The notes under the pieces: generated by a model
Told to the model about the DNA's origin: nothing
The model's input: only the letters and a program-made list of their open reading frames with translations
The model's database searches: none
Source of the DNA: Clostridia bacterium
GTDB lineage: Bacteria; Bacillota; DTU025
NCBI GenBank assembly: GCA_034926675.1
Contig: JAYFQW010000059.1
Span: 1 to 61,679, forward strand
DNA: 61,679 nt
Direction of reading: 5' to 3'
Shown here: positions 8,539 through 17,328 of the stretch, one piece after another
Numbering within the stretch: the stretch's first letter is position 1
Layout of the letters: every line of letters starts with the position of its first letter
Program-made: the position numbers and the translations under genes

Positions 8539-10254
8539 GTGGGATCAGCTACTGCTACAAGGCACGACGCGCCCCGGACCAGCAGATCACGAGAGCTATC
8601 GTCGAACCTGAGGGCGCTCGCGCGCGACCCGATGCTTCTCATCACACTCATAGCAGTGGTCATTCTCCTATTTGTCTTCGTGGTCTATCCAGTGTTCAAA
8701 GTGCTGTGGCTAAGCATCGCTCCCAAGGGCAAGCTCAGCCTCGACACGTACAGATACGTCCTCAAGCAGAGGTGGCTCCGAAAGTCGTTCACGAATAGTT
8801 TCAGGCTCGGCGCGATAGTAGCCACAACCTCAACGATAATCGGCTTCATCTTCGCATTCGGGCTCAATCGCGCCAATGCGCGGCCCGCGCAATTCCTTCG
8901 GCAGATGGCGCTTCTTCCAATCATATCTCCGCCGTTCATGTTCACCCTATCTGTGATACTCCTCTTGGGCCGAAACGGGCTGATCACAAAGCAACTTCTG
9001 GGAATTCAGGACTTCAATGTGTACGGCCTGTGGAGCCTGGTCTTTGTGCAGACTCTCGGCATGTTCCCCATCGCCTACATGGTCCTCGACGGCGTCCTCA
9101 AGGCGATCAACGCCGACCTTGAGGATGGCGCTCTGAACCTGGGCGCCTCCCGGGTTGCCGTGTTCCGGACCATAACTCTGCCGCTTGCCATGCCTGGGCT
9201 CGCAAGCTCTTGGCTTCTCGTATTCGTTACATCGCTTGCAGACTTCGCAAACCCCATGGTGCTCTCGGGTAGGTATGATGTCCTGTCGGTTCAGGCCTAC
9301 CTGCAATTCACGGGGATGTTCAACATGCCCCGAGGTTCGGCCCTGGCCATCATGCTCCTTATCCCGGCCATGATCGCGTTTGCGGTGGAAAGGTACTGGG
9401 TGTCGCGCAAGTCGTATGTGACGGTTACAGGCAAACCCAGTATGCACACCATACCCATGGTCTCACCTGGCGTAACCATGCTCTGCCAGGCGGTGTGTTG
9501 GGCAGTGTCCGTCATAACCATCATGTTCTACTCAGTGGTGATAGCCGGCGCTTTCGTTAAGCTATGGGGAGTGAACTGGACCCCGACCTTCGAGCATTTC
9601 AGATATGCGTGGGACGTAGGAAGGCAGAGCATTAGGTCCACAGTGATCATGGCTGCCGGAGCGACCCCAGTCACCGGAGTGCTCGCCATGGTTATCGCAT
9701 TTCTGCTCGTGCGCAAGGAGTTTCCTGGCAAGAGCCTGCTCGGATTCACGTCGATGCTGGGCTTCGCAGTGCCCGGAACGGTCGTGGGCATTGGGTACAT
9801 CCTTGCGTTCAACAAACCTCCGCTTCTCCTCACTGGAACCCCTTTTATAATCATGCTGTGCTTCGTGTTCCGCGAGATGCCAGTGGGCATAGAAGCGGGC
9901 GTCGCATCGCTGCAACAGATCGATCGCTCCATAGAAGAGGCATCGACGAACCTCGGAGCTGGAACGAGATACACCTTCCAGCACATCACGCTTCCGCTGG
10001 TCCGCCCTGCAATGCTGGCAGGCCTCTCATACACCTTCGTCCGCAGCATGACAGCTGTGAGCGCCGTGGTCTTCCTCGTGTCGGCCAGGTGGAATCATCT
10101 CACATGCCTTGTGCTGTCGCAGACTGAGATCATGAGGCTCGGCGCAGCCAGTGTCCTCTCCATCATCCTCATAGTCATCGTGATGGCCGCGTTCGCCATA
10201 ATGAGGGCGTTCGTGGGCGAACAGCGATCGCCAAGCGGGATGATTCCCAGGTAG
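8539..10254 (+). CDS. Fused ABC permease, FbpB/ThiP-like two-domain
   Basis: A 571-residue inner-membrane protein containing two permease modules in one chain. Each has an EAA loop: EDGALNLGASRVAVFRTITLPLAMPGL in the first half and EEASTNLGAGTRYTFQHITLPLVRPAML in the second. About twelve membrane helices are visible. I chose GTG 8539, seven bases after AAGGGGGG; the longer frame runs back through the hairpin into the binding-protein gene. This single-chain architecture is standard for iron(III)-type importers. It is followed 40 bp later by its ATPase. Confidence 0.92.
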   Translation: MGSATATRHDAPRTSRSRELSSNLRALARDPMLLITLIAVVILLFVFVVYPVFKVLWLSIAPKGKLSLDTYRYVLKQRWLRKSFTNSFRLGAIVATTSTIIGFIFAFGLNRANARPAQFLRQMALLPIISPPFMFTLSVILLLGRNGLITKQLLGIQDFNVYGLWSLVFVQTLGMFPIAYMVLDGVLKAINADLEDGALNLGASRVAVFRTITLPLAMPGLASSWLLVFVTSLADFANPMVLSGRYDVLSVQAYLQFTGMFNMPRGSALAIMLLIPAMIAFAVERYWVSRKSYVTVTGKPSMHTIPMVSPGVTMLCQAVCWAVSVITIMFYSVVIAGAFVKLWGVNWTPTFEHFRYAWDVGRQSIRSTVIMAAGATPVTGVLAMVIAFLLVRKEFPGKSLLGFTSMLGFAVPGTVVGIGYILAFNKPPLLLTGTPFIIMLCFVFREMPVGIEAGVASLQQIDRSIEEASTNLGAGTRYTFQHITLPLVRPAMLAGLSYTFVRSMTAVSAVVFLVSARWNHLTCLVLSQTEIMRLGAASVLSIILIVIVMAAFAIMRAFVGEQRSPSGMIPR

Positions 10255-10293
10255 AGCAGGTTACGGCAGAAGGTTGGCAGGAGTTGAGTTGAA

Positions 10294-11475
10294 ATGTCGA
10301 TCTCAGCAAAGAGCGTTAAGCTCGATGGCCTCACCAAGGTGTTCGTTAGCCCAGGCGGCGCTCAGGCAGCAGCCGCAGACAACGTCTGCCTCACCATCAA
10401 CGAAGGCGAGCTAGTCACCTTCCTTGGCCCCTCCGGGTGTGGGAAAACCACCACCCTCCGGATGGTCGCCGGTTTCGAGAATCCAACATCAGGCCGTGTG
10501 CTCATAGGCGACCGCGACGTGACCAATGTGGCCCCGAACAACCGCGACACCGCCATGGTGTTCCAGAGCTACGCGCTGTTCCCTCACATGACCGTTGGCG
10601 AAAATGTGGCGTACGGCCTGCGGTTCAGAAAGGCTGGCAATGCCGAGAAGCACGAACGGACGAAGCGGATGATGGAGTTGGTCGGGCTTACGGGATTCGA
10701 ATCTCGCCAGCCAGGGCAGCTATCAGGTGGGCAGCAGCAGCGCGTTGCTCTCGCTCGCGCACTGGTGGTAGAGCCTCAGGTGCTGCTGTTCGATGAACCA
10801 CTCTCGAACCTCGATGCTAAGCTCCGCGAGCAGATGCGAGAGGAGATCCGCAGAATCCAGCAGCGGCTGTCGATCACGGCTATATATGTGACTCACGACC
10901 AGTCTGAGGCGATGGCCATCTCCGACAGGATTGTGATAATGAACCGCGGTCGGATCGAGCAGGTTGGCACGCCTCGAGAGGTGTACTCCGAGCCTATTTC
11001 GAGGTTCGTGGCCGATTTCATCGGCCGTGTGAATTTCCTACCTGGCCTGATGGTTGGCTGCGTCAGGACGCCCGCCGCCCTGCCTGTCCAGCAGGCCGGC
11101 GCCGCCTCAGGGCGAGACTTCTTCAGGGTGAATCTGTTCGGGCAGGAGATCCTTGTGGAGGGTGTCGCAGGCCTAGATGAGAAGGCTTCCGAGTGCGGAG
11201 GACGTGTGCTGGTTGTGTGCAGGCCTGAGGCCGCGTCGCTTGCTCGCGCCGATACCGGCGAGGAACCTCCTGCCCATACCAGTGGGCGGGTCATCAAGGC
11301 GGTCTACTTCGGTTCCTACATGGAGTACGGACTTGAGCTTGACGGAATGGACGCCGGCAGTCCGCCCTTCACACTTATTGATCACAATCCGGCTAGGAGC
11401 ACGCCTCTTGAGGTGGGCGACACAGCTGGCATCAGGTTCGACGAGAACTCCCTGCACGTGCTGGCGGCCGAGTAG
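10294..11475 (+). CDS. ABC importer ATPase, FbpC/PotA-like
   Basis: A 393-residue ATPase. Walker A GPSGCGKTTT is at 45-54, the Q-loop is MVFQSYALFP, the signature LSGGQQQ at 143-149, Walker B VLLFDEP at 163-169 and the switch His at 201. A C-terminal TOBE-like domain of about 140 residues follows. It is the last gene of the importer operon that begins at 7449 and energises the fused permease. FbpC, PotA and CysA cannot be separated by sequence alone; the neighbouring binding protein points to the AfuA/FbpA group. Confidence 0.93.
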   Translation: MSISAKSVKLDGLTKVFVSPGGAQAAAADNVCLTINEGELVTFLGPSGCGKTTTLRMVAGFENPTSGRVLIGDRDVTNVAPNNRDTAMVFQSYALFPHMTVGENVAYGLRFRKAGNAEKHERTKRMMELVGLTGFESRQPGQLSGGQQQRVALARALVVEPQVLLFDEPLSNLDAKLREQMREEIRRIQQRLSITAIYVTHDQSEAMAISDRIVIMNRGRIEQVGTPREVYSEPISRFVADFIGRVNFLPGLMVGCVRTPAALPVQQAGAASGRDFFRVNLFGQEILVEGVAGLDEKASECGGRVLVVCRPEAASLARADTGEEPPAHTSGRVIKAVYFGSYMEYGLELDGMDAGSPPFTLIDHNPARSTPLEVGDTAGIRFDENSLHVLAAE

Positions 11476-11917
11476 TGCCGTAGGGTCCGGCCTGTGGTGA
11501 GGCGAACCCGCGACGAGTGTCGCACTGGTCATAGTGATCAGCTCCGCCTTTCTGCATGCGCAGCACGTTCTTCCTCGCCGGGGCATCGACGAGACATCCG
11601 GCAGTGAGTGACTGGACATCAGCGAAGGCTCCCAGCGGGGGCGTGCTCGTATTGCTATGCGTCCTGCGCATGGCGTGCGTGGCGCCGTTGACCGCCTGGG
11701 GGCCTTCGCGCTTCATTATGTCCGGTGGTTGCCCGGCCTTACTATCCGCACCCAAGTGCGCTGGGGAAGGCGCCCGAACCTCCCGCAACTTTCCATGATG
11801 ATCAGACAGATTAAGGTGCAATGCATGGAAATACGATCAACCGGAAGGTCAATTGCGCTGGGCACGGAATAAGCCAATATGGGCACGCCGCACAATAGTC
11901 GAAAGGAGAATGCCCTG
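11476..11917. other. Intergenic stretch upstream of the DUF1538 operon
   Basis: This 442-bp gap has no frame with a credible SD and protein-like content. It holds a small GCGAC/GTCGC hairpin at 11510-11523 soon after the ATPase gene. The region near 11800-11880 is richer in A and T and may hold the DUF1538 promoter. I could not identify one with confidence. Confidence 0.4.
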
Positions 11918-12622
11918 TTGACGTCGCCGCTATGCCAGGCGCTCATGGAAGTAATCACGGCCGTGGCTCCACTCACAATCGCCGTCGCGTCCCTCGGCGC
12001 ACTCTTCCTGGATGTGTCATGGACTGATCTGGCGCGCATCGCCATCGGCGCCTCATTCGCCGCCATTGGACTCCTCTTCTTCCTCCGTGGGACAAGAATC
12101 GCGCTTCTGCCCATGGGCGAGATCATCGGTGCAAGCCTTCCCGCACGTAGTTCCCCAGCTCTTCTGGTGATCACTGCGTTCGTGTTCAGTTTCAGCGTCA
12201 CCATCGCAGATCCGTCGCTGCACGTACTCACTGCGCAAGTGGCCTCTCTCCAAGACTCATCCCTGAGTGTGCGCATGCTGGGCGTGATGATATCCTCGGG
12301 GATGGGCTTTCTGGTGACAGTTGCGATGCTCCGCATCGTCCTGAACATCCCTTCGCGGCTCCTGTTCATCGCGGGGTATTCCATCGCGATACTGTTGTCC
12401 TTCTTCACAGTGCCTGAGCTGGCGCCGCTCTTCTTCGACTCGGGTTCGGCGGCAACCGGCCCGATGGTAGTGCCCTGCGTAATCGCTCTGGGCCTTGGGA
12501 CAGCTTCAGTTCTGCAGCGGAAGAGATCGCTTGCCGATGAGTTTGGCCTTGTGGGGCTCGCGACTCTGGGTCCTGTCCTGGTGATGATGGTCTGGGGGGT
12601 GATCGTCAGATGGACCCGATGA
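11918..12622 (+). CDS. DUF1538 membrane protein A
   Basis: A 234-residue integral membrane protein with about six helices. DUF1538 hallmarks are LFFLRGTRIALLPMGEIIG and FDSGSAATGPMVVPCVIALG. The start is TTG 11918, nine bases after AAAGGAG (11902-11908). It overlaps the next DUF1538 gene by 13 nt. DUF1538 proteins are predicted transporters of unknown substrate. In some genomes two such domains occur in one chain, so the two proteins here are probably two halves of one complex (inference). Confidence 0.85.
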   Translation: MTSPLCQALMEVITAVAPLTIAVASLGALFLDVSWTDLARIAIGASFAAIGLLFFLRGTRIALLPMGEIIGASLPARSSPALLVITAFVFSFSVTIADPSLHVLTAQVASLQDSSLSVRMLGVMISSGMGFLVTVAMLRIVLNIPSRLLFIAGYSIAILLSFFTVPELAPLFFDSGSAATGPMVVPCVIALGLGTASVLQRKRSLADEFGLVGLATLGPVLVMMVWGVIVRWTR

Positions 12623-13443
12623 TGATCGGCGCCCTTGAGGCAGCACAGGCAGCACAGGCCTGTGGAGCAGGCGGGGCGGGCGGGAGTGCGTGGGCGGCAA
12701 TGGGGCTTGCAGTCTTCAGCGGGTTTGGCGCCGTGGCGGCTGAGGTTGCTCGGACGCTCATCCCCCTCGGAGTGCTGTTCGTTGTGTTCCAGGTGCTGTT
12801 CCTGAGGCTTCCTAGAGCATTCGTGCGCAGGGTGGCCGCCGGAATGATCTCCACGTTCGTAGGACTGGCTCTGTTCCTCCAGGGCGTGAATATCGCCTTC
12901 GTCCCCATGGGGCACAGGCTCGGCGCCAAGCTGGGGCTTCTCGCGCAGCCTTGGGTTGTTGCGCCTGTTGGGTTCATCCTAGGGCTGCTGGTGGTGCTGG
13001 CGGAGCCATCAGCGCAGGTGCTGAGCGAGGAGGTTGAGAAGGCGTCAAGCGGTCACATCCGCGCAAGGACTCTCCTTCTCACCATGGCCGGAGGCGTCGC
13101 TCTTCTTGTGTCGCTCGGCTATTGCCTCATCACCCTGGGAATACCGTTGACCAGGATCATCATCCCCGGCTATCTTCTCGCACTGGGGCTGCTCCGCTGG
13201 ATCGATCCTGCATTCGTGGCGATCGCCTTCGATGCGGGCGCAGTCGCCACGGGGCCGCTCACTGTGACCTTTCTGATGTCGCTGGGCCTAGGCATCGCCG
13301 CCGCACAACGGGGAAAGCCCACACTGGATTCAGGGTTCGGGCTTGTGTGCCTCATAGCCCTTGCCTCAACACTTGCTGTTGAGGGTCTGAGTTTCGTCTA
13401 CCGGGGAAGCGCTGCTGGAAAAGATGGGAGGAATACGCCGTGA
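12610..13443 (+). CDS. DUF1538 membrane protein B
   Basis: A 277-residue paralogue of the upstream gene, with about seven helices and the same motifs: LFLQGVNIAFVPMGHRLG and FDAGAVATGPLTVTFLMSLG. The ATG at 12610 follows a GGGGGGTGA stretch and lies inside the end of gene A. Its stop overlaps the start of the PII-like gene. The N terminus carries an Ala/Gly-rich stretch encoded by short direct repeats (GGCAGCACA). Paralogy to gene A and tight spacing support a heteromeric membrane unit. Confidence 0.87.
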   Translation: MDPMMIGALEAAQAAQACGAGGAGGSAWAAMGLAVFSGFGAVAAEVARTLIPLGVLFVVFQVLFLRLPRAFVRRVAAGMISTFVGLALFLQGVNIAFVPMGHRLGAKLGLLAQPWVVAPVGFILGLLVVLAEPSAQVLSEEVEKASSGHIRARTLLLTMAGGVALLVSLGYCLITLGIPLTRIIIPGYLLALGLLRWIDPAFVAIAFDAGAVATGPLTVTFLMSLGLGIAAAQRGKPTLDSGFGLVCLIALASTLAVEGLSFVYRGSAAGKDGRNTP

Positions 13444-13769
13444 CAAAGCCTTACGACCTGATAGTGACGATAATCAACAAGGGCTGGGCAGACGAGATAG
13501 TGCAGGCCTCACGCCGCGCGGGCGCGGAGGGAGGCACAATCCTCTACGGCCGCGGAACCGGTGTACACGAACGGATGCGGTTCCTCGGCGTATTGATCGA
13601 GCCGGAGAAGGAAGTAGTGCTCACATTGATTCCACATGAGCTCACAGATCAGGTGCTGCAGGCCATCGTCGAATCAGGGCATCTGGAGAAGCCTGGAACA
13701 GGCATATCCTTTGTGCTCGATGTATCCAAAATCGCGGGAATAGTGCACATGCCCACGGATGGTGAATGA
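13440..13769 (+). CDS. PII-like signal protein linked to DUF1538
   Basis: A 109-residue protein with the ferredoxin-like PII fold: YDLIVTIINKGWADEIVQASRRAGAEGGTILYGRGTG, a short T-loop region, then a second beta-alpha-beta ending in a PTDGE tail. GTG 13440 overlaps the preceding TGA and GGGAGG lies eight bases upstream, so translation is coupled. PII proteins sense nucleotides and gate transporters or enzymes. The canonical uridylylated Tyr of GlnB's T-loop is not evident, so control would be by ligand binding only (inference). Its likely partner is the DUF1538 pair. Confidence 0.85.
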   Translation: MTKPYDLIVTIINKGWADEIVQASRRAGAEGGTILYGRGTGVHERMRFLGVLIEPEKEVVLTLIPHELTDQVLQAIVESGHLEKPGTGISFVLDVSKIAGIVHMPTDGE

Positions 13770-13799
13770 GGGGAAGGCCCACATATGGCAGCCCGTGTT

Positions 13800-14522
13800 T
13801 CACATCGCTCTGAACTCGGGCGACTCCACGAACTGCACAAGATTCTCGAACCGGCCCCTCATGTCCGGCTCCCTGCGGTCGGGCCCGCGGTCAAGCATGA
13901 AGTCCTCAACCAGGTAGGTGGTGATCCCTAAATCCCCTGCCACCATGTCTTCGAGGCAGTCGTTCCCCACCATCATGCATTCCTCAGGCGACCTGCCGAT
14001 GCGGTCGAGTATTTCCTCATAATACTCGATATTCGGCTTGCAGTAGTGTGAGGTCTCATACGATGTGACGTGCGCATAGGGCAATCCATCCACCCCGCCC
14101 CACCGCATTCTCTCGGTGATGGCCTCCATCGGGAAGACCGGGTTGGTGGCAATCACGACATCGTACCCCGTTTCGAGAAGCCCCTCGATCATCTCTCTCG
14201 CCTTGGGGTGCGGCACTACCTCCAGCGTTTGGCGCAAACTCGGGAAATCGTCGGCGTAGAAAGAGTCAAGCGCCGGCGCCAGGCCATCCACAAGCCCTAT
14301 CCGGGCCTCGAAATCCTCCCAGAACACCTGGCGAACTGTTTTGGCTGGATTCTGCGATCTCACCATCGTCTCAGTGGAGGCCAGGAGTTGCCGGATGAAC
14401 TGGCGCGGTTCAACGAAGCTCGCCACGCATAAACTAATGGCCTGGATGTACCCGTTTAGGAACCGATCGTAGTCTAGGGGCACTAGAGTCCCGTCCAAGT
14501 CGAACATGACAGTCCGAATCAC
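13800..14522 (-). CDS. HAD-superfamily hydrolase
   Basis: A 240-residue cytoplasmic phosphatase-type protein. Motif I is MFDLDGTLV (nucleophile D8, acid D10), motif II is VIATNP, motif III is probably the Lys in HYCKPN, and motif IV is MMVGNDCLEDMVAG. A four-helix cap lies between motifs I and II, as in C1-cap HADs. The start is GTG 14522 with GAGG seven bases upstream. It is convergent with the PII-like gene and 27 bp downstream of the isomerase-like gene. The substrate is unknown; sugar phosphates would fit its neighbour. Confidence 0.88.
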   Translation of the reverse strand: MIRTVMFDLDGTLVPLDYDRFLNGYIQAISLCVASFVEPRQFIRQLLASTETMVRSQNPAKTVRQVFWEDFEARIGLVDGLAPALDSFYADDFPSLRQTLEVVPHPKAREMIEGLLETGYDVVIATNPVFPMEAITERMRWGGVDGLPYAHVTSYETSHYCKPNIEYYEEILDRIGRSPEECMMVGNDCLEDMVAGDLGITTYLVEDFMLDRGPDRREPDMRGRFENLVQFVESPEFRAM

Positions 14523-14549
14523 ATGATCACCTCGGTAGCGAATTTCTGC

Positions 14550-15806
14550 TCACCGCTGGCAGTACTCTGATAGCAGCCCAGTCCAGTCGCCGGCAATCAG
14601 CAGGTGGTGATTGCCCAGAGGGCGCCGCAGCATTTGGCGGGCATCGCCTGGGAAATCGAATCTCACCGCCGCCTGCGTTCTGCACATGTCCTCCCTGGGG
14701 ATGGACCTCTCAATACTGCCGCCTGCGATGAACGCCCCATCGAGCCCGCGCCCTCCGAGGCGCAACACCGTTGCCCTCCCCGGACTGAGTTCCCCCGCTA
14801 TCCCCACCCCTATGCCCGATTCGAAATGCGAACGCAATCTGTGTCGAGCAGTCATGGTGCGGGCGATTGTACAATGGGCGAAGGTTACGACTCCACCCTC
14901 CGGGTCAATGGAGGACGGATTGGCCATGAAGCTCGGCTGATCGGCTGCCTCGTGCACCAGGAGCATCCCAATGCATGATAGCACATCTGCCTCACATGCA
15001 GCCGGGATTCCCTCCTCGTTCAGGCGAGCCAGGGCATAGCACCCAGTATTATGTACAGTATCCAGCAAATCGAAACACCTGACCGCAACCGCATCAAGCC
15101 CTTCCGAGTCCACTATGCCTCGAAGCGCGACATAGAGCGCTCCTGCCCCTGCCATGGTGTCCAGAGAAGGCTCACACACTCGCTCGGCTCTCGCCGCCAG
15201 GTCTTCCGCAGCCGCACGCGCCTCTCCCTCACCCACAGCCCGGTAAGCGTTGATCAGCGTCTCCACGGGCATCTGAACAATCGTCGGCCCCCATGCGCGC
15301 TTGACCCGGTCCTCCATCTCCCACTGAGGCATCACCTCGATATCCCTGGTCCCGATCAGACCGATCCTGGCCCTTCCGAGCCTGGAACGTACCGCGGTCA
15401 ACTGAAGCAAGGAGAGGAGTTCGGCCTGCCATCCATTGCGGATCTGCACTATCCTTCCCCGCCTGCCCTGCATGTTGGCGAAAGCAAGGATCTCCAAGGC
15501 CGCAGGCAGGGCGTTATCCGCGCAGTGGGCTAGCATCAACATGGGGTCATTGGCGCCGGCCAGGAAGGACAGGGCCTGCGCCTCAGTGCCGCCGCTCAGT
15601 ATGAGGAGCACAGTGGCATCAGGCTCTCCCTTACTCGCCATCACATGCCAACCATCGCAACGACCAGCATGTGCCCAGCTAGTTGCGTCTACCTGGAGCT
15701 GGACTCCCTCAATCCGGCTAAGCTCCGCTATGCAGTGACCGAGCCGTTCCTGCATCGCGCCGGAATCGCGCAGGCACGAAGCGAATGGCGCCACTCGGAC
15801 CAGCAT
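14550..15806 (-). CDS. Fucose-isomerase-like protein
   Basis: A 418-residue protein resembling the L-fucose isomerase-related family. Features are the acidic metal-site region EADVLSCIGMLL, PSSIDPEGGVVTFAHCTIA, and a C-terminal segment NHHLLIAGDW typical of fucose/arabinose isomerase C domains. The substrate-binding N-terminal half is divergent. ATG 15806 was chosen because GGAGGGGA lies directly upstream; the longer frame adds 19 unlikely residues. If active it would interconvert an aldose and ketose with a divalent metal. The family also contains proteins of unknown function, so the exact reaction is uncertain. Confidence 0.72.
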   Translation of the reverse strand: MLVRVAPFASCLRDSGAMQERLGHCIAELSRIEGVQLQVDATSWAHAGRCDGWHVMASKGEPDATVLLILSGGTEAQALSFLAGANDPMLMLAHCADNALPAALEILAFANMQGRRGRIVQIRNGWQAELLSLLQLTAVRSRLGRARIGLIGTRDIEVMPQWEMEDRVKRAWGPTIVQMPVETLINAYRAVGEGEARAAAEDLAARAERVCEPSLDTMAGAGALYVALRGIVDSEGLDAVAVRCFDLLDTVHNTGCYALARLNEEGIPAACEADVLSCIGMLLVHEAADQPSFMANPSSIDPEGGVVTFAHCTIARTMTARHRLRSHFESGIGVGIAGELSPGRATVLRLGGRGLDGAFIAGGSIERSIPREDMCRTQAAVRFDFPGDARQMLRRPLGNHHLLIAGDWTGLLSEYCQR

Positions 15807-15859
15807 CGAACTCCCCTCCATATTCGGACCATCGACCGCCATTCCCCCGGGGCATCTTC

Positions 15860-16654
15860 TCACTGCCCTGGAATAGGCATTGGCGCTGCTTCAGGGCCAA
15901 TGCCCGGCGGTATGGGGCAAGGCTCGATGCACGGAACGGTCCTGGCATCCTTCAGGCTGAAGCTGACGCCAAGAACTGCGACATCGTCGAACCCGACGTA
16001 GGCAGGAACAAACTCATTCTGAATGTAGAAAGCCAAGTACGACGTTGAGCCAAGTGCAGGGCATCCCAAAGAACGACCGTTCAACTGGTTTCCGTTCACG
16101 TACACATCAGCCAGCCCCAGCACCGAACTGACCGATAGCTCGTTCACGGCAGTGCCCGGGCTTATGCCCGACGCGCTTCCGCCGCTGGCGATTGGGGCAC
16201 TGGCCCACCCGCCGTCGTACTTCCTGACCTCCCATGTTTGAGCGTTAGGGTCAACGCGGAATAGGTAGAACTTGGTGTTGCTCGTTGCACCTCCGCTCCC
16301 GGTTACTCCGAATGCCAGCCCATAGGAGGCATTCGTTGCTGGCTGCTCCAGCCAAGCCTTCGCGGTAGCGCTGAAATGCTGCAGCGAGCTTACCGGGAAT
16401 CCAGCCGTGGCCGTCTTCGGGCGCCCACTCACGTCCATGTGATAGTAGCCCGACAGCCCAGAACCGACCCGGCCCCAGGACGCGGATTGATCGGGAGAAC
16501 TGCCAGAGGGCCATGGATTCGCCGCGGTGCTGAAGTCGTCGTACAGCACGCGAGTCTCCACCCTGAGCGGGCCGAAACATCCGGACAATGCCAGCGGGGC
16601 GATGAGAAGTGCGATAGCCCAAAGGCTAGCCCTGGCAAAGCGGGTCTTTCTCAT
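15860..16654 (-). CDS. Secreted lipoprotein with LamG-like fold
   Basis: A 264-residue protein starting at ATG 16654, seven bases after GGGGGG. The N terminus MRKTRFARASLWAIALL continues to the lipobox LSGC, so it should be lipid-anchored. The mature part (DDFSTAANPW, YYHMDVSGRP, SLQHFSATAKAWL, AFYIQNEF, GFDDVAVLG) has the alternating strands and closing DDV motif of concanavalin/LamG-like jelly rolls seen in extracellular carbohydrate-binding proteins. A polyproline-like tail ends it. Ligand unknown. It sits between the VanZ-like and isomerase-like genes on the same strand. Confidence 0.75.
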   Translation of the reverse strand: MRKTRFARASLWAIALLIAPLALSGCFGPLRVETRVLYDDFSTAANPWPSGSSPDQSASWGRVGSGLSGYYHMDVSGRPKTATAGFPVSSLQHFSATAKAWLEQPATNASYGLAFGVTGSGGATSNTKFYLFRVDPNAQTWEVRKYDGGWASAPIASGGSASGISPGTAVNELSVSSVLGLADVYVNGNQLNGRSLGCPALGSTSYLAFYIQNEFVPAYVGFDDVAVLGVSFSLKDARTVPCIEPCPIPPGIGPEAAPMPIPGQ

Positions 16655-16784
16655 GATGAATCCCCCCAATTCGATAACGAGTGACCAGTGGAGCAGAGCC
16701 GTCCCAGATGACTGCCCCTCCAATATGAGACGCTGCAGAACGCTGTTGGATCCAGATCCAGTGGCCAGCAGAACCCTGAGCCCG

Positions 16785-17237
16785 TTAGGGCCGGCACAGC
16801 CTGAACAGCACTCCTGCCAATATGCCCAGGAAATCGATCCCCACATCCTGCCCTGCGCCGCTCCGAAACGAGATCATCATCTGGAGACGCTCATCCAGTA
16901 TCGCAACAAAGAGAGCCAGCAGGGCGGAGATGACGACGATCCGCGAGAGATCGGCCCGTGTGTGCGGCGCCCGGCGAAGCGATAGAATTGCGTTAGTAAG
17001 TATCAATGTGAACAGGCCGTATCCAATGACATGGGCGGCCTTCCGAAGCATTGCCACGGCAAGATGCACCTGGCGGCCAGTGAGCGCTGGGAACAGATGA
17101 GCCACGAAGGCTCGGGCAGCGTCAGCGCCAAGCTCGGGGCGTGACCACGCCGCCGCAATGATAGCCAGGAAGCCCAGTGCCAGGCTCCACCACAGGACCG
17201 GGTTTGGCCGAGATGATGTCGAGTTGTGTCGGTTCAA
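16785..17237 (-). CDS. VanZ-like membrane protein
   Basis: A 150-residue membrane protein with four helices and the VanZ-family features LRKAAHVIGYGLFTLIL, ILDERLQ and RSGAGQDVGIDFLG. The start is TTG 17237 with GGAGG seven bases upstream. VanZ proteins contribute modestly to teicoplanin resistance in enterococci, but most chromosomal members have no assigned role. Its presence is one of the pointers to Bacillota. It lies 91 bp downstream of the putative outer-membrane barrel gene. Confidence 0.87.
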   Translation of the reverse strand: MNRHNSTSSRPNPVLWWSLALGFLAIIAAAWSRPELGADAARAFVAHLFPALTGRQVHLAVAMLRKAAHVIGYGLFTLILTNAILSLRRAPHTRADLSRIVVISALLALFVAILDERLQMMISFRSGAGQDVGIDFLGILAGVLFRLCRP

Positions 17238-17328
17238 GCAAGTGCCTCCAATTGTTGATGGCTGCGCATCTCAACTGAATCAAACAGGCTCCGAGCTAGC
17301 ATAGGGGTCTGCGATTCGCAGCTCACCA

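Noticed and set aside
11432-11821. Minus-strand frame of 129 codons
   Set aside because: Starts without SD, overlaps the ABC ATPase end and has no protein-like pattern.
11716-12915. Minus-strand frame of 399 codons
   Set aside because: Antisense shadow of the two DUF1538 genes; long only because of high GC.
15388-15402. T-box-like ACCGCGGT string
   Set aside because: It lies inside a coding gene and lacks stem I or the antiterminator context.
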